From Tetradesmus obliquus (lineage: Eukaryota; Chlorophyta; Chlorophyceae; Sphaeropleales; Scenedesmaceae), in NCBI GenBank assembly GCA_030272155.1, contig CP126191.1, forward strand, positions 1,634,501 through 1,698,500: 64,000 bases of DNA, in the 5' to 3' direction. Each line of letters starts with the position of its first letter. Position 1 is the first letter of the stretch. Below the pieces are notes generated by a model. That model was not told the origin of the DNA. It saw only the letters and a program-made list of their open reading frames with translations, and searched no databases. The translations under genes and the position numbers were made by a program. This document shows, piece after piece, positions 21,719-32,100 of the stretch.

Positions 21719-22069
21719 AGACTGTATCATAGCTAACAGCCACTGGTGCTGACATGGCAAGCACTACGACAGCTTCCGCGGCAGCTGCAGCATAGGTAAC
21801 GTGTGTATGTCATCCTTGCGAGCAGCTCGACTTACAGCTGAAGCCATCAGGTGTCTAATGGGCGTGAAGGGGTAAGGCGTCATGCTGTCGGTCTAACATG
21901 TTATTTTTGGCGTCTTGCGTCTGCCCTGCAGGTGGATGTGAACGAGCTGGCCAACGGCAACACGCCACTGGACTCTGCACTGGGCTCCGGCAATGAGGCC
22001 ACAGTGGCGCTGATCAGGAGCAAGGGCGGCCGCACAGCCGGCGACATAGCGATGGATCGGGAGCTGTAG
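20676..22069 (+). CDS. Small secreted-type ankyrin-repeat protein
   Basis: Four exons join in frame: 20676-20905, 21128-21278, 21583-21669, 21932-22069, giving about 201 residues. The ATG at 20676 opens a hydrophobic signal-peptide-like segment (MQPVLFSLLVLLAAGPQLQ). Ankyrin units follow: DGADVNAQGGGGQTPIMAA, DGYTPMHGAGFQGRADIARL, DGFTPIHRACWG and a last one ending with NGNTPLDSALGSGNEATV. Ankyrin repeats bind proteins; a secreted or endomembrane ankyrin protein is uncommon, so the leader could instead be a membrane anchor or an organelle signal. An abortive copy of the exon 3 start (GCAGGACGGCTTCACA) lies near 21423. A CTG run (21678-21719) follows exon 3. Confidence 0.85.
21678..21719. repeat. 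CTG microsatellite after ankyrin exon 3
   Basis: About 13 CTG units a few bases downstream of the donor at 21670. Confidence 0.9.
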
Positions 22070-22772
22070 CATTACATCAGTTTAGAGCTTGTAGCATGAC
22101 ATGACATGTAGGATTACATAAGATCAGCATTACATTGCAGCAGCGTTGCTGCAGTCACTTCGGCACCATTTGATCACATGAGTGCTGCGCAAGGCCCTGC
22201 ACTCACCAACTTGCTGGCTTGAAATGGTGCTTGGGCCGCTGTGGTTTTTGCAGTCGAGTTCTTGATAGAGTGTTGGCTGTATGTAAGTGGCACCTCCCAT
22301 ACATCGTGCATCGCTCTGTCACCATTAACCATTCTATCTCGCTGGGCCACGCACCCACCGCATCAAGTGCCATTTGTACATCATCATCTTGTTACCCATC
22401 AAGCCATAGCATCAACGCCGTATGTACATTGGATCGCAGGGTCATATGCATACACCACACTGCAGCAGACTGTTTGCGAGCAGCAAGTCTCAAATATCCT
22501 CAGCAACATCTCTGTACACACCGTGTGCACACAGTGACTGTGACAGCATACAGATGCACATCGGGCCGTAACAGATGCATACACAAAGTCAAGAAAGGTA
22601 TCACACTGATGTGATCGTCCAGCCAGGCATGTACTGCCTGTAGCAGGCGATCGTAGAAGGGACTCTACCACTAGCATACAAATACAGTCGCATCTTGCTC
22701 ACAACTTGCGGTGAGCGGCAGCGGCTGCCACTATGGCAAAAGCTAGCTCCGCATACCACAAAAAACATTCTG
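22070..22772. other. Convergent 3' intergenic region
   Basis: Lies between the ankyrin stop and the stop of the minus-strand Pro-rich gene. It presumably holds two 3' UTRs. ACATGACATGT-like repeats occur at about 22095-22110. No gene seen. Confidence 0.45.
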
Positions 22773-23970
22773 CTACCTCCTGCCAGTTGGCTTAATGCCC
22801 ACCGCCACGCAGCCGCTGTCTTGGATGTTCTTTTCAAGTGCGGAATTGCAGCAGTCCTTGAACGCCACCATGTCATTTTCGTACTCCTCCCAAGGCAGGC
22901 AGTAGTCGTCATCGACTTCGATCGGTTGCGGGCTGTCTGTGCCCCCGTTGCAGCCCGGGATCGCTTTCCTCGTGCGGTCGTCGATGCAGTCGGCGTTCAT
23001 GTCAACTGCGTCCGACTCATCCTCGTACTCCGTAGACTCGTCTGCTGTCACGCAACAGGCAGGGCAACGGCAGCAGCGTGAGTTTCATGGATGTGCTTTT
23101 GGGTTCCATATGCATGTATCTTTACATACAATGTAAGCGACCAAACCAAACTCACTTGGCGCAGGCGTCGGTACTGGCGGAGGCGGCGGGGGTGGCGGAG
23201 GCGACCGCCGCGGCGGTGGTGGCGACGGTGGTGGCGGCGGCGGGGGAGAGGCTGCCTGTAATGCGTTCGGTCCCAGCAAGCTGACGCCGGGTGCCCCAGG
23301 TGTGGCGGCGGGTGGCGGCGGCGGCGGCTGCGGGTTTGGCGATACCGATGGCGGCGGCGGCGGTGATGGCAGCAGCGGCGGCGGCGGCGGCGGTGACTGC
23401 TGTGCATCGGAGGGTGCAGCGGCGCCGTCTGTTTCGGCTGGTGGCGGTGGCGGCGGGGGTGATGGTGGCGGCAGCGGTGGTGGGCTGGGCCCGACAGTGT
23501 TGTCTGGGTTGGTGATTGGCGGCTGAATTGGAGGTTTTAGGGTTGAAGGGCTGCTGATGCCAGTCACAGGGGCTGGCACTGGATTGACAGTGGGAGGCTG
23601 CATGGGGCCTGGCGTAACCGGCTGCTGCGGCTGCTGTGGCTGTCGGGGAGCAGGTGCAGCAGCGACAGGCTTGGGAGACGGCGGCGCAGTCAGCACCTGC
23701 TGTATGCGCTGCAGCTGCTGCTGCCGATCAGCTGCGATCCGCTGCTGCTCCGCTGCTTCGGCGGTGCTTGCTGCTGCAGCTTCCGTCACAATGCTGCCAA
23801 AGGCCCAAGCAAAGGGCTGGTCATTGGTTGATGCTGCCCGGCTGCCAGCTTCAGCGATTGGAGCATACGCAGCGTAGCTTCCAGCGGCTTCTGCTGCACT
23901 CTGCTGAGTGCCGCTGCTCTGAAACATAGCCTCCTTGGGTACCTGCGTCTTTGCCTTGGTGGCAGGCCGC

Positions 23971-24017
<47 letters not shown>

Positions 24018-24577
24018 CTGGCTGCTGCTGCTGCTGCTGCTGCTGCTGCCGCTGCCAGCTTTCTTGGCACTAGCAGCAGCAGCAGTGACCTGCTTGCCTG
24101 CCGCAGCACCGCCAGCACCACCTGACACCCCCCTGCTGCCAGCAGTGCCGTTGACAACCAGGAAGTAACCCACAGAATCAGTGCCAGCCTCTAAACTGCC
24201 ACTCCTTTGGTTCACTGCCTGCACTGTCAGGCTTGCTGAGTAGTTGCCAGCTGGCAGTACCACGCTCCGGGCTGCCCCTATGAAGCTCGTACGGAAGGCT
24301 TTTCCTTCTGCTGTCTTGCCAGCCACATCCCAGTCCCAGCTGATCAGCTGAGTGCCTGGCAGTGGCTGCAATGTGCTGCCATTGAATAGCATAGTTGAAG
24401 TTCCAGGCTGTATGATGAGTTGCTGCTTGTAGCGGGGAGCGCTGATGCGGGCAGTAGGGCCAGCAAGGCCACTGATCCAGTCTGATCCTGCATCTGCTTT
24501 TGCAGCAGTGCTACCTTTGCTGCTGCTGCTGCCGGATGCCGCAGCTGCTGGGATCCATGCTGTGCTGTCTGCTGCTG

Positions 24578-24611
<34 letters not shown>

Positions 24612-24695
24612 TGCAGGCTGGGTGTTGCTGCCTTTGGCTGTTGAGCCTGTCAGTGATGCTATCCAGTCCTGCGCTGCAAGGATGCGCCGCTGCAT
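22773..24695 (-). CDS. Pro-rich extracellular-matrix-type protein with PKD-like domain, paralog 1
   Basis: Minus-strand exons run 24695-23156 and 23044-22773 (phase 1 join), about 603 residues from the first ATG. The open frame continues upstream to an acceptor-like AG near 24815, so a 5' exon carrying the signal peptide may be missing. Order: two DWI(A/S)xL(T/A)G motifs, Ser-rich linkers, a PKD-like beta domain (GTQLISWDWDVAGKTAEGK), a Gln run, a WAFGSIV motif, then a long Pro-rich block with SPPPP tracts expected to be hydroxylated and glycosylated. The 90-residue tail from exon 2 is acidic and contains five Cys. This fits an algal hydroxyproline-rich wall or matrix protein. It is clearly paralogous to 25697-27076. 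Confidence 0.75.
23972..24050. repeat. CTG runs coding Gln and Ser tracts
   Basis: Read on the minus strand these are CAG/AGC repeats inside the coding exon of Pro-rich paralog 1, giving polyQ and polySer. This is a coding microsatellite, unlike the intronic ones elsewhere. Confidence 0.85.
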
Positions 24696-25696
24696 GGTTG
24701 CAGATCTGGCCTTACGTGGGTCAGTTGAAGTGGCAGGCAGAGCACGTACCGGCCGTCGATGCTGCTGCAGCTGCTGCTGCAGCCATGTGAGCTCATCTCC
24801 TGGCAAATTCCTGCAGCAGTTGGTTGGTGAGGTTGCGTGCAACTCAGGTCAGCTGACGCACCAGCTAACGAATTGTGTTTTGTGAGTATGCACCAGTGAT
24901 TGGCAGTGTGATTGCGTGGCTATACAGCTGCAGAACGCAACGGCTGCAGGTAAGCAAATCTCCTGCCCACTTACTGCTGGATCGCTGCATGAGCACTCCA
25001 CACCAACAGTAAGCACATCCCAAGTAGTAGAGTGCCATTGTTGACCCCTTTTCTGCTATTGCAGTCCATATGGAGGCTGGCTGCAGCTGTGGCGCTGCTC
25101 GAGTGCTAGCGCAGCCGGCCCGGTCTCCAGATGCTAGCTACTTTTGCTGGCACCGGAGCAATGCATCGCTGAGACAATTGCAGCTATTCACCAGTAATTA
25201 GCATAGTTGGTTTTCCAGGAAGTGCCGAAGCGAACTTTTCGGCCAGTGCCCGGCACACGAGAGAGCAAGCTTTGGTTGATGAATGCCCTGGGCTATTACA
25301 TTATGGTAGAATATGCAGCAGCGCAATTAACTTTCAAGTAAAGTTATATTCACTGCCTCAACCATCGATCATCACTCCACACCAGGGTGAACCCCACGTG
25401 AACCGCTGTTCAGCCATGCGGCAACAGCCCGAAAAGGCGCCGCTGGCAAGCCCTGTGCCCTTCGCAAGCCTGTGTTTGGATGCTATATCCATGACAGATT
25501 GGCAGTAAGGACATATCAAAGGCGCAGCTCTACCAGCCATGCACACCCTACAGCAACTCCAAACCAGCAACCATATGATGCATCCTGCTCAGCTGCACAT
25601 TCACACTCACCTGCAAACACACCACGCCCGTCAAGCCGGGTCCAACCCAAAACCTCACCTGAAGCACTCCTTGTCATGTTATCACATTCCGGAAGG
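24696..25696. other. Spacer between the two Pro-rich paralogs
   Basis: Probably holds the missing 5' exon and promoter of paralog 1 and the 3' UTR of paralog 2. In-frame coding-like sequence continues to about 24815. Beyond that I could not recognise an exon. Confidence 0.4.
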
Positions 25697-26682
25697 TCAT
25701 GTTGCGCCCTTCTTGCCCTTGCCTCCGCCCTTGTTGCTCTTCCCTGTCGCCCCAGCAGCAGGCACATGCTGCTGCAGCTCTGCTACTGGAGGTGGGGGCG
25801 GCGGTGAGGGTGGTGGGGGTGGCGGCGAGGGTGGGGGTGGCGGCGATGGCGGCGCTGGTGGCGGCGGCGGCGGAGATGGCACAGGTGCTGGCGGCGGGGG
25901 TGGCGAGGGAAACAGCAGCAGCCGCAGCCGCTCTAGCTCCTGCTGCTTGCGCTGCTCCTCCTGCTGCTGCCGCTGCTGCTGCAGTTGCATTTCCTTGCTG
26001 ACGCTGCTTGCTGCTGCTAGCACAGAGCCGAAGGCCCAGCCGAATGGGTTGCCTGTGCCGTCTGTCAAGTAGGGAGGAGGGTCTGCAAATGGCGTGGGTG
26101 GTGATGCCGGGGCTGCAGTAGCACTGCTGGTGCCGCTGCTCACGGCTGCAAAACCGTTGCCAGAGGGTGATGCTGCTGCAGATACATCGTAGAATGATGC
26201 CGACCGCAGCAGCTGCTGAGGCTGCTGTAGCTGCCAAGATGTGCCTGCAGCCGGCGCTGCAGCTTGCACCAAGCTGCTGCTGCTGCCAGCTTGCTGCTGC
26301 AGTGGCTGCCCTGCTGTCATAACGCTGAACGCCGCCACGTAATCACTGCCAGCTGTTACAACACCAGTCTTGAGCTGCGCTGCTTGCACAGTCAGCGTCA
26401 CTGAGTAGGTCCCTGGCGGCAGAGCCACCTGCCGCATTTCTCCAGTGAAGCTCGTCTGAAATGGCTTGCCTTCTGCTGTCATGCCAACTACATCCCAGTC
26501 CCAGCTGATCAGCTGAGTGCCTACCAAGGGTGATGAAGCACTGCCATTGAACAGCACTCCTTGTGCTAAGGATGACAGCAGTAGCATTTGGCTCTTGGTT
26601 GGGGAGGTGATGAGGGCTGTGGGGCCAGCAATGCTGCTGAGCCAGTCAGACACACGGTCAACATCTGCCAGACTGCTGCTGC

Positions 26683-26727
<45 letters not shown>

Positions 26728-26819
26728 CTGGGTTGATAGGTCCTGCGTGAGGCATCCAAGCAAAGCTGTCCGCTGCAGGAGCTGCTGCTGCTAGCATGCG
26801 GCGACTCAGCGGCAAGGCC

Positions 26820-26858
<39 letters not shown>

Positions 26859-27076
26859 GTGCTGCCGGACAGAAGTGGCAGGGCAATCACATGTTGGGTG
26901 TCAGCGACTGAGTAGTTGTACAGCTCATGAACGGCATAATCACACACGCTGGCTTGTTGCAATGCCGAGCAGGCTGACCCACAGCTGCGCGCCCACCTGA
27001 AGCTCTTTGGCGGGAGACCTGCCGCAGCATGCATGCAGCAGCCGAGCCAGGCGAGCACTAACATGCTCCAAACCAT
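25697..27076 (-). CDS. Pro-rich extracellular-matrix-type protein with PKD-like domain, paralog 2
   Basis: A single exon of about 459 residues. The ATG at 27076 begins a clear signal peptide (MVWSMLVLAWLGCCMHAAAG). A short Cys-containing segment follows, then two Ser homopolymer tracts, the DWLSSIAGPTALITSP motif, and a PKD-like beta domain with GTQLISWDWDVVGMTAEGK. Next come NPFGWAFGSVL, a Gln/Glu/Arg coiled segment, a PPPP/SPPPP block and a Lys/Gly-rich basic tail. Order and motifs match paralog 1, except that this copy lacks the acidic Cys tail and ends basic. It is probably a secreted wall or matrix glycoprotein. The opposite tail charges could allow interaction between paralogs, which is speculation. 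Confidence 0.82.
26680..26853. repeat. Two CTG runs coding Ser tracts
   Basis: Runs at about 26680-26725 and 26822-26853 read as AGC repeats on the minus strand and encode the two polySer tracts of Pro-rich paralog 2. Confidence 0.88.
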
Positions 27077-27997
27077 TGTATTGAATGCTGTTATGCGCTC
27101 TCGCAAGTCTGGGAGCTCATTTCAGTCTGGAGTGGCTTGTGCCCGTCGTAGTGCAGGCTTGCTGGCATGTGCTGTGCATTGAGAACTTCGGTTGAAATTG
27201 ATGATTGATGCGTAGTATGTGTGCTGTTTACGCCTCGCCTTGTCATGCCGGCCACAGCGTCACTCGAAATGGCGCGGATGCGGACACTCGGCAGTGCGAT
27301 TGCAGGGACGCATCACCGGTGACGCATGTATCCAACGCCTTGCAATGAGACTACGTGATAGATAACAAACACACATCTATAGGTGAGGCTGCGTCGCGAA
27401 ACTCATTGTTGGAGCATGCGGCACAGCCCCCCAGGCTGTACAATGGGCCCAGACCAAATCCTATGCCCAGGCAGCTGACTCGGCAGCGGCAATGAAATGC
27501 AGGCATTATAACAGTTTCAGTGTGCATGCAGGTCACACATTACAGGCCAGGCGTTGCTGCACACACCGTGTTGCCTCACCACGGCATACTGTGCTACAGC
27601 GTGATTGACATCACGGCTTGTGTGTTACATGACGGGAATTCAGCCCATGTTCGAGCCGTTGACAGGCTCAATGGGCAACCACCGAATCCAACGGTCACTG
27701 CTTGTCCAGCAGCTGACACACCCCTCTAGCAGCACACGCCACAGACACCGACACTGCCAATGGCACATGTATATCGGTATACACCGACACCGCAACATCG
27801 TACGCTGGGCGTTGCACTAGGAGCCCGGGCATGCGCAATCACCGCTGCTCCCCTGCTGCAGGAGCCAGCAGCTGCTGCAGCGTCGCCAGCTCCCTGCCTG
27901 GCCCAACATGCACTGCAGCAGCAGCAGCAGCAGCAGCAGCAGTGGCTGCTGCAGTAATAAGTAGGCCTCACACTACTGCTGCTGCTACTGCTCCTCT
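27077..27997. other. Spacer between Pro-rich paralog 2 and importin 3' end
   Basis: Contains the promoter side of paralog 2 and the importin 3' flank, including the importin echo at 27845-27915 and a CAG run near 27916-27943. No further gene recognised. Confidence 0.45.
27845..27943 (-). repeat. Echo of importin last exon plus CAG run
   Basis: CCAGCAGCTGCTGCAGCG...CTGGCCCAACATGC copies 28015-28063 inside the last importin exon (minus strand) and lies beyond its stop, so a piece of coding exon was copied into the 3' flank. Confidence 0.88.
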
Positions 27998-29162
27998 TCA
28001 ACTTGATGGTGCTGCCAGCAGCTGCTGCAGCGCCGCCAGCTCTCTGCCTGGCCCAACATGCGCCGCAGCAGCAGCCATAAACCCGGGGTCTGCTGCTGCC
28101 AGCGCCCCCAGGCCCTGCCTCAACATGCTGCGAATGCTGGTGCGCAGCAGCGGGTCGTTTGCATCGGCTGGGTCTTCAGGCAGTGGCGTGGTGGCCTCGC
28201 TGCGGTTTAGCATGGCCTCCATGTCTAAACCCTCCGTGACGAGTTCAGGCGGCAGCCTGCAGGAAGACATGCATATGTAACACAGCGTGGCGGGATGGTC
28301 TCAACAGCAGCTGGCACAGCAAATGTATTCTTCAAGCAGAGGGCCTGCGGATGCCGCAATGATATGACGCGGAACGTCAGTGTCCAACAGTATGCTGCAG
28401 CAGCATCTGCACTTGCTTGTGCCTGACAGCCCATGCTGCACTCCTCTGCAAGGTGTCGAGTTTGTGTTGGTAGGCCTGCTAGGCCACAAGCCTTGAACTG
28501 TCACAAAAGCACCTGCCATGCACATCACTTCGCTCGACTGCTTGCATGCAAAATGCAATCCCACTGTCAACATCAACACACCCAACTCACCCCACGCCCT
28601 TGAGCCTCATGCCAACCTGTGCAGCGCTAAGCAACAAGTCACCAAGATTATAGCAGGATTCCTGCCACGCTACTAGCCGTGAGCTGTCAGCCAAGCACCT
28701 GCCATGCACGTCACTTCGTTGACTGCCTACATGCAAAATGCAACTTCACTGTTGTCATCACCAGGAGCCGCTCACCCCACGCCCTTGAGTTTCATGCCCG
28801 CCATAGGACTCGAAAAGTCCCCAGCAGCAGCAGCAGCCGCTGCTGCTGCTGCTGCACCACCTTCCTCCTCGCTCTCAAACCCCTCATCATCCTCATCGTC
28901 GTCATCTTCATAATCCTCGTCATCATTATCACCCCCAGCAAGCTCCCAGGGAGCCCCTCCTGCCCTGCCCCTGGCCCTGCCTGCGGAGGCTCCCTCAGCC
29001 TCAGCAGCCAGCAGCTGGCCCAGCACCTGCAGCACCTTGGCGGGGGCAGGGACCTGCAGCAGCAGCAGCAGCAGCAGCGGCATGACAGTGGTCAGGCAGT
29101 TGTTAGATGCAGCAAGCAGCTGGCCCAGCACCTGCAGCACCTTGGCGGCCGCAGGCACCTTT

Positions 29163-29194
<32 letters not shown>

Positions 29195-32100
29195 GGCAGT
29201 GGCATCAGCAGTGGTGGCGCTTAAGTACAGGGGCAACAACCAGCCGAAACGGAAGTGCATAGAAGCAGGCAGTGCGGGAGATCAGACGGGCACGGTGAAG
29301 GCCCTGTGGCTACTGCAGGAGATTGCTGTGGCAAGCATGCAGCAATCCCATCTACAATGAAGCCACCAACAGCAACAGCAGCAGCAGCCTGCTGTGCACC
29401 GCACCTGGCTATACTGCAGCCCTCCCTGCTGCTTCGCCCTCGCCCTCGTCACCCTGCCACCGCCGCCCGCTGCTGCTGGCGCCTCAATGGGCTGGCCCTG
29501 CACCATCAGGCTGGCCAAGCCCGGGTGGTGCCGCAGCTGCAGCAGCTGCAGCAGCGCTGCTGCGTTCTGGCGGGTGAGCAGGCTGCCGCTGAGGTCGGGT
29601 GTGTGCTCCAGCCAGAGGGGGATGACCACTGCCAGCCCAGTGGTGCTGCTGCCATCTGCAGAGCGGTGAGCAATCAAAAGGCAATAGGGAGAGGATGGTC
29701 ACATGTGGTTCCTGGCACCAAAAGGCAATGTGATTTATGTAAGCAAGCGAAGCATGTGGCCAAGGGAGGGCAAAAGCAGCCAGAAAGGGATGACCGCTGC
29801 CAGCCCAGTGGTGCTGCTGCCATCTGGAAAAAGATTGGCACGAAAACTGCATCACTTGTTGCATGTAGGCAAGTCAAGCAGGTGACCAAGGGAAGGAAGC
29901 ACACCAAGCGCTTGACTGGGTTGCCTGGACCACCCGACGGCTGCAAGGCATGAGGCACTGCAGCTGCCTGTGACTGCGTGTCAACGCATGAGGCATGAGG
30001 CACTGCAGCTGCCTGTGACTGCTGTCAACGCGCAACCACCCACCAGCAGGCACCGCTCCCTGCTGTCACCCATGACGCATGGACTGTACTCACACTACCT
30101 GTGCAAATCAACCTGCTGCAAAATCCCTAGGATACATGCACTTGGTGCAGTTCCACCTGCTTCACAAAAGCAGCCTGTGCACACGCACCTGGCCGCTGCA
30201 GCGCCATGCCGGCCAGCAGCTCCAGCAGCTGCTGCCCATCCAGCAGCAAGCCCTACAAAGGCCCTCGTATGCATGCACTTGGTGCAGTTACACCTGTTCA
30301 ACCAAAGCAGCCTCTGCACACCCACCTGGCCGCTGCAGCGTCATGCCAGCCAGCAGCTCCAGCAGCTGCTGCCCATCCAGCAGCGCCAGCCGCACCACAA
30401 ACTCCAACAGGCTCGCCACAACAGCAGCGCTGCAGCCGCCACTCGCCAGTTTCACTGCCACGTCATGCAGCAGCAGCGCCACGCACGAGCTGCTGCCAGC
30501 AGCAGCAGCAGCAGCAGCGCTGCTGTCGCTGCCAGCAGCTGCGAGCAAGGCAGCAGGGGCTGGGGCGGATAGCTGCTGCTGGAAGGTCTTTAGCAGCTGA
30601 ACCAGCAGCGGCCCTGCGCCCATCGAGCAGCTGTCTGGCTGGCTTGGTGAAGTTAGCTGCCTTGCAACTGCCAGGAGATGCGGCAACACCCCTGCTGAGC
30701 CGTCGGCTGCTGAGGGCCCTGCCGCAGTGGCGGCGCTGCTGCTTGTTGTGTTGCAGGAAAGCAGGTCGGCTCTGGGGCAGCAGCGCAGCAGCTGCAGCAG
30801 CAGCTGCACCGCGCTGTTGAGCTCTGAGGGGTCGTCTGATGCCAGCAGCAGGTGCAGCACAGGGCCCAGGATGCCGCGGCAGAGCTACAGTGTAGTAAAG
30901 CAGGCAAAAGACACACAGCAGGCGCTAGAAGGTGCACAGGCAGCTGGATGCAGTGCTCTTCTATCAGCACAGGGCCCAGGATGCCTCGGCAGAGCTGCAG
31001 TGCTCAAAAGTTGAGCAGCAGGCAAAGCACGCAGCAGGCGCAGCAAGTCCTGAAGTGTAAGATGTCGTCGTACAGCGAATGCTGGTCTAAGTGCTACCAT
31101 GCCGGTTACGTGCTCATATGATGTCGGCAACATGAACAGTGAGCCAGCAGCAGGTGCAGCACAGGGCCCAGGATGCCTCGGGTGAGCTGCAGAGCAATGC
31201 AGCAGGTGCACCACATGCAGCAGGCGTCAGAACGTGCACAGTTAGCTGGCTGCAGCGCTGCTATGCGGCATCAGCAGATGGTGAGGCTGTGCTAATGCCT
31301 CTGCGTGGAGCGCATTTTAGTCACTACATGTATTTGCTAACAGTCTATCTGCCAGCCTCACCTCAGCCGCCACTGCAGGCTGCTCGGGCTGCAGCAGCGT
31401 GCCCAGCAAGTCCAAGCTCGCCTCAACAAGCATCGGCGCTTCCTCAACAGCACCACCCGCTGCTGCTGCTGCTGCTGCCAGCCGCGGCCGCAGGCCCTGC
31501 CGCTTGGCCTGGCGTGCTGCAGTGCCGCTGCTGAGGATGCCAGCGAGTGTCGGTGCTGCTGCTGCTGCCAGGCTGGGCAGGCAGGCGGGGTGGGCTGCGA
31601 TGGCTGCGATAACGGCTTGCGCGTCGGGGCTGATGAGAGGATCGGAGGTGTGCGCCACCCAGGCCTGTGCAGCCGCAGTCAACACGGCACGGTCAACACG
31701 GTTGGTTACAGGCGGCAGGCATGAGACATTTGACAGACCTACACAGCAGCGCCAGATGGTACACAGCAGCGCAGCAACGGTTTTGCATGCTTGACAGGTC
31801 ATCTGAGTAGATGTTGCTCGCTACTGCTGCACGGCAAAGCAGAGGCACACACAAAACCGCAAACAGAAAGCCTACAGGGCACCATGCAGGTTACCCCCTC
31901 ACCTGCAGCACTGGCTGCGCCACTGGCATGCCGTGGCCTGCTCGGCTCACATGCCAGCTGTCCTGCTGCGCTGCTCTCTTCTGCTCTCAAGGCAGCAAAG
32001 GGTAAGCATACGCACAAACCGAACAGAAATAACAGTCCACAGCTGCACCGTCCCTCACCTGCAGCACCGGCTGCGCCACTGCCATGGCCTGCTCAGGGCT

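Noticed and set aside
23291..23530. Plus-strand Gly-rich frames
   Set aside because: Antisense of the PPPP block of Pro-rich paralog 1. CCX codons read as GGX on the other strand.
25697..26072. Plus-strand Gly/Val/Ala-rich frame
   Set aside because: Antisense of the Pro-rich block of paralog 2.
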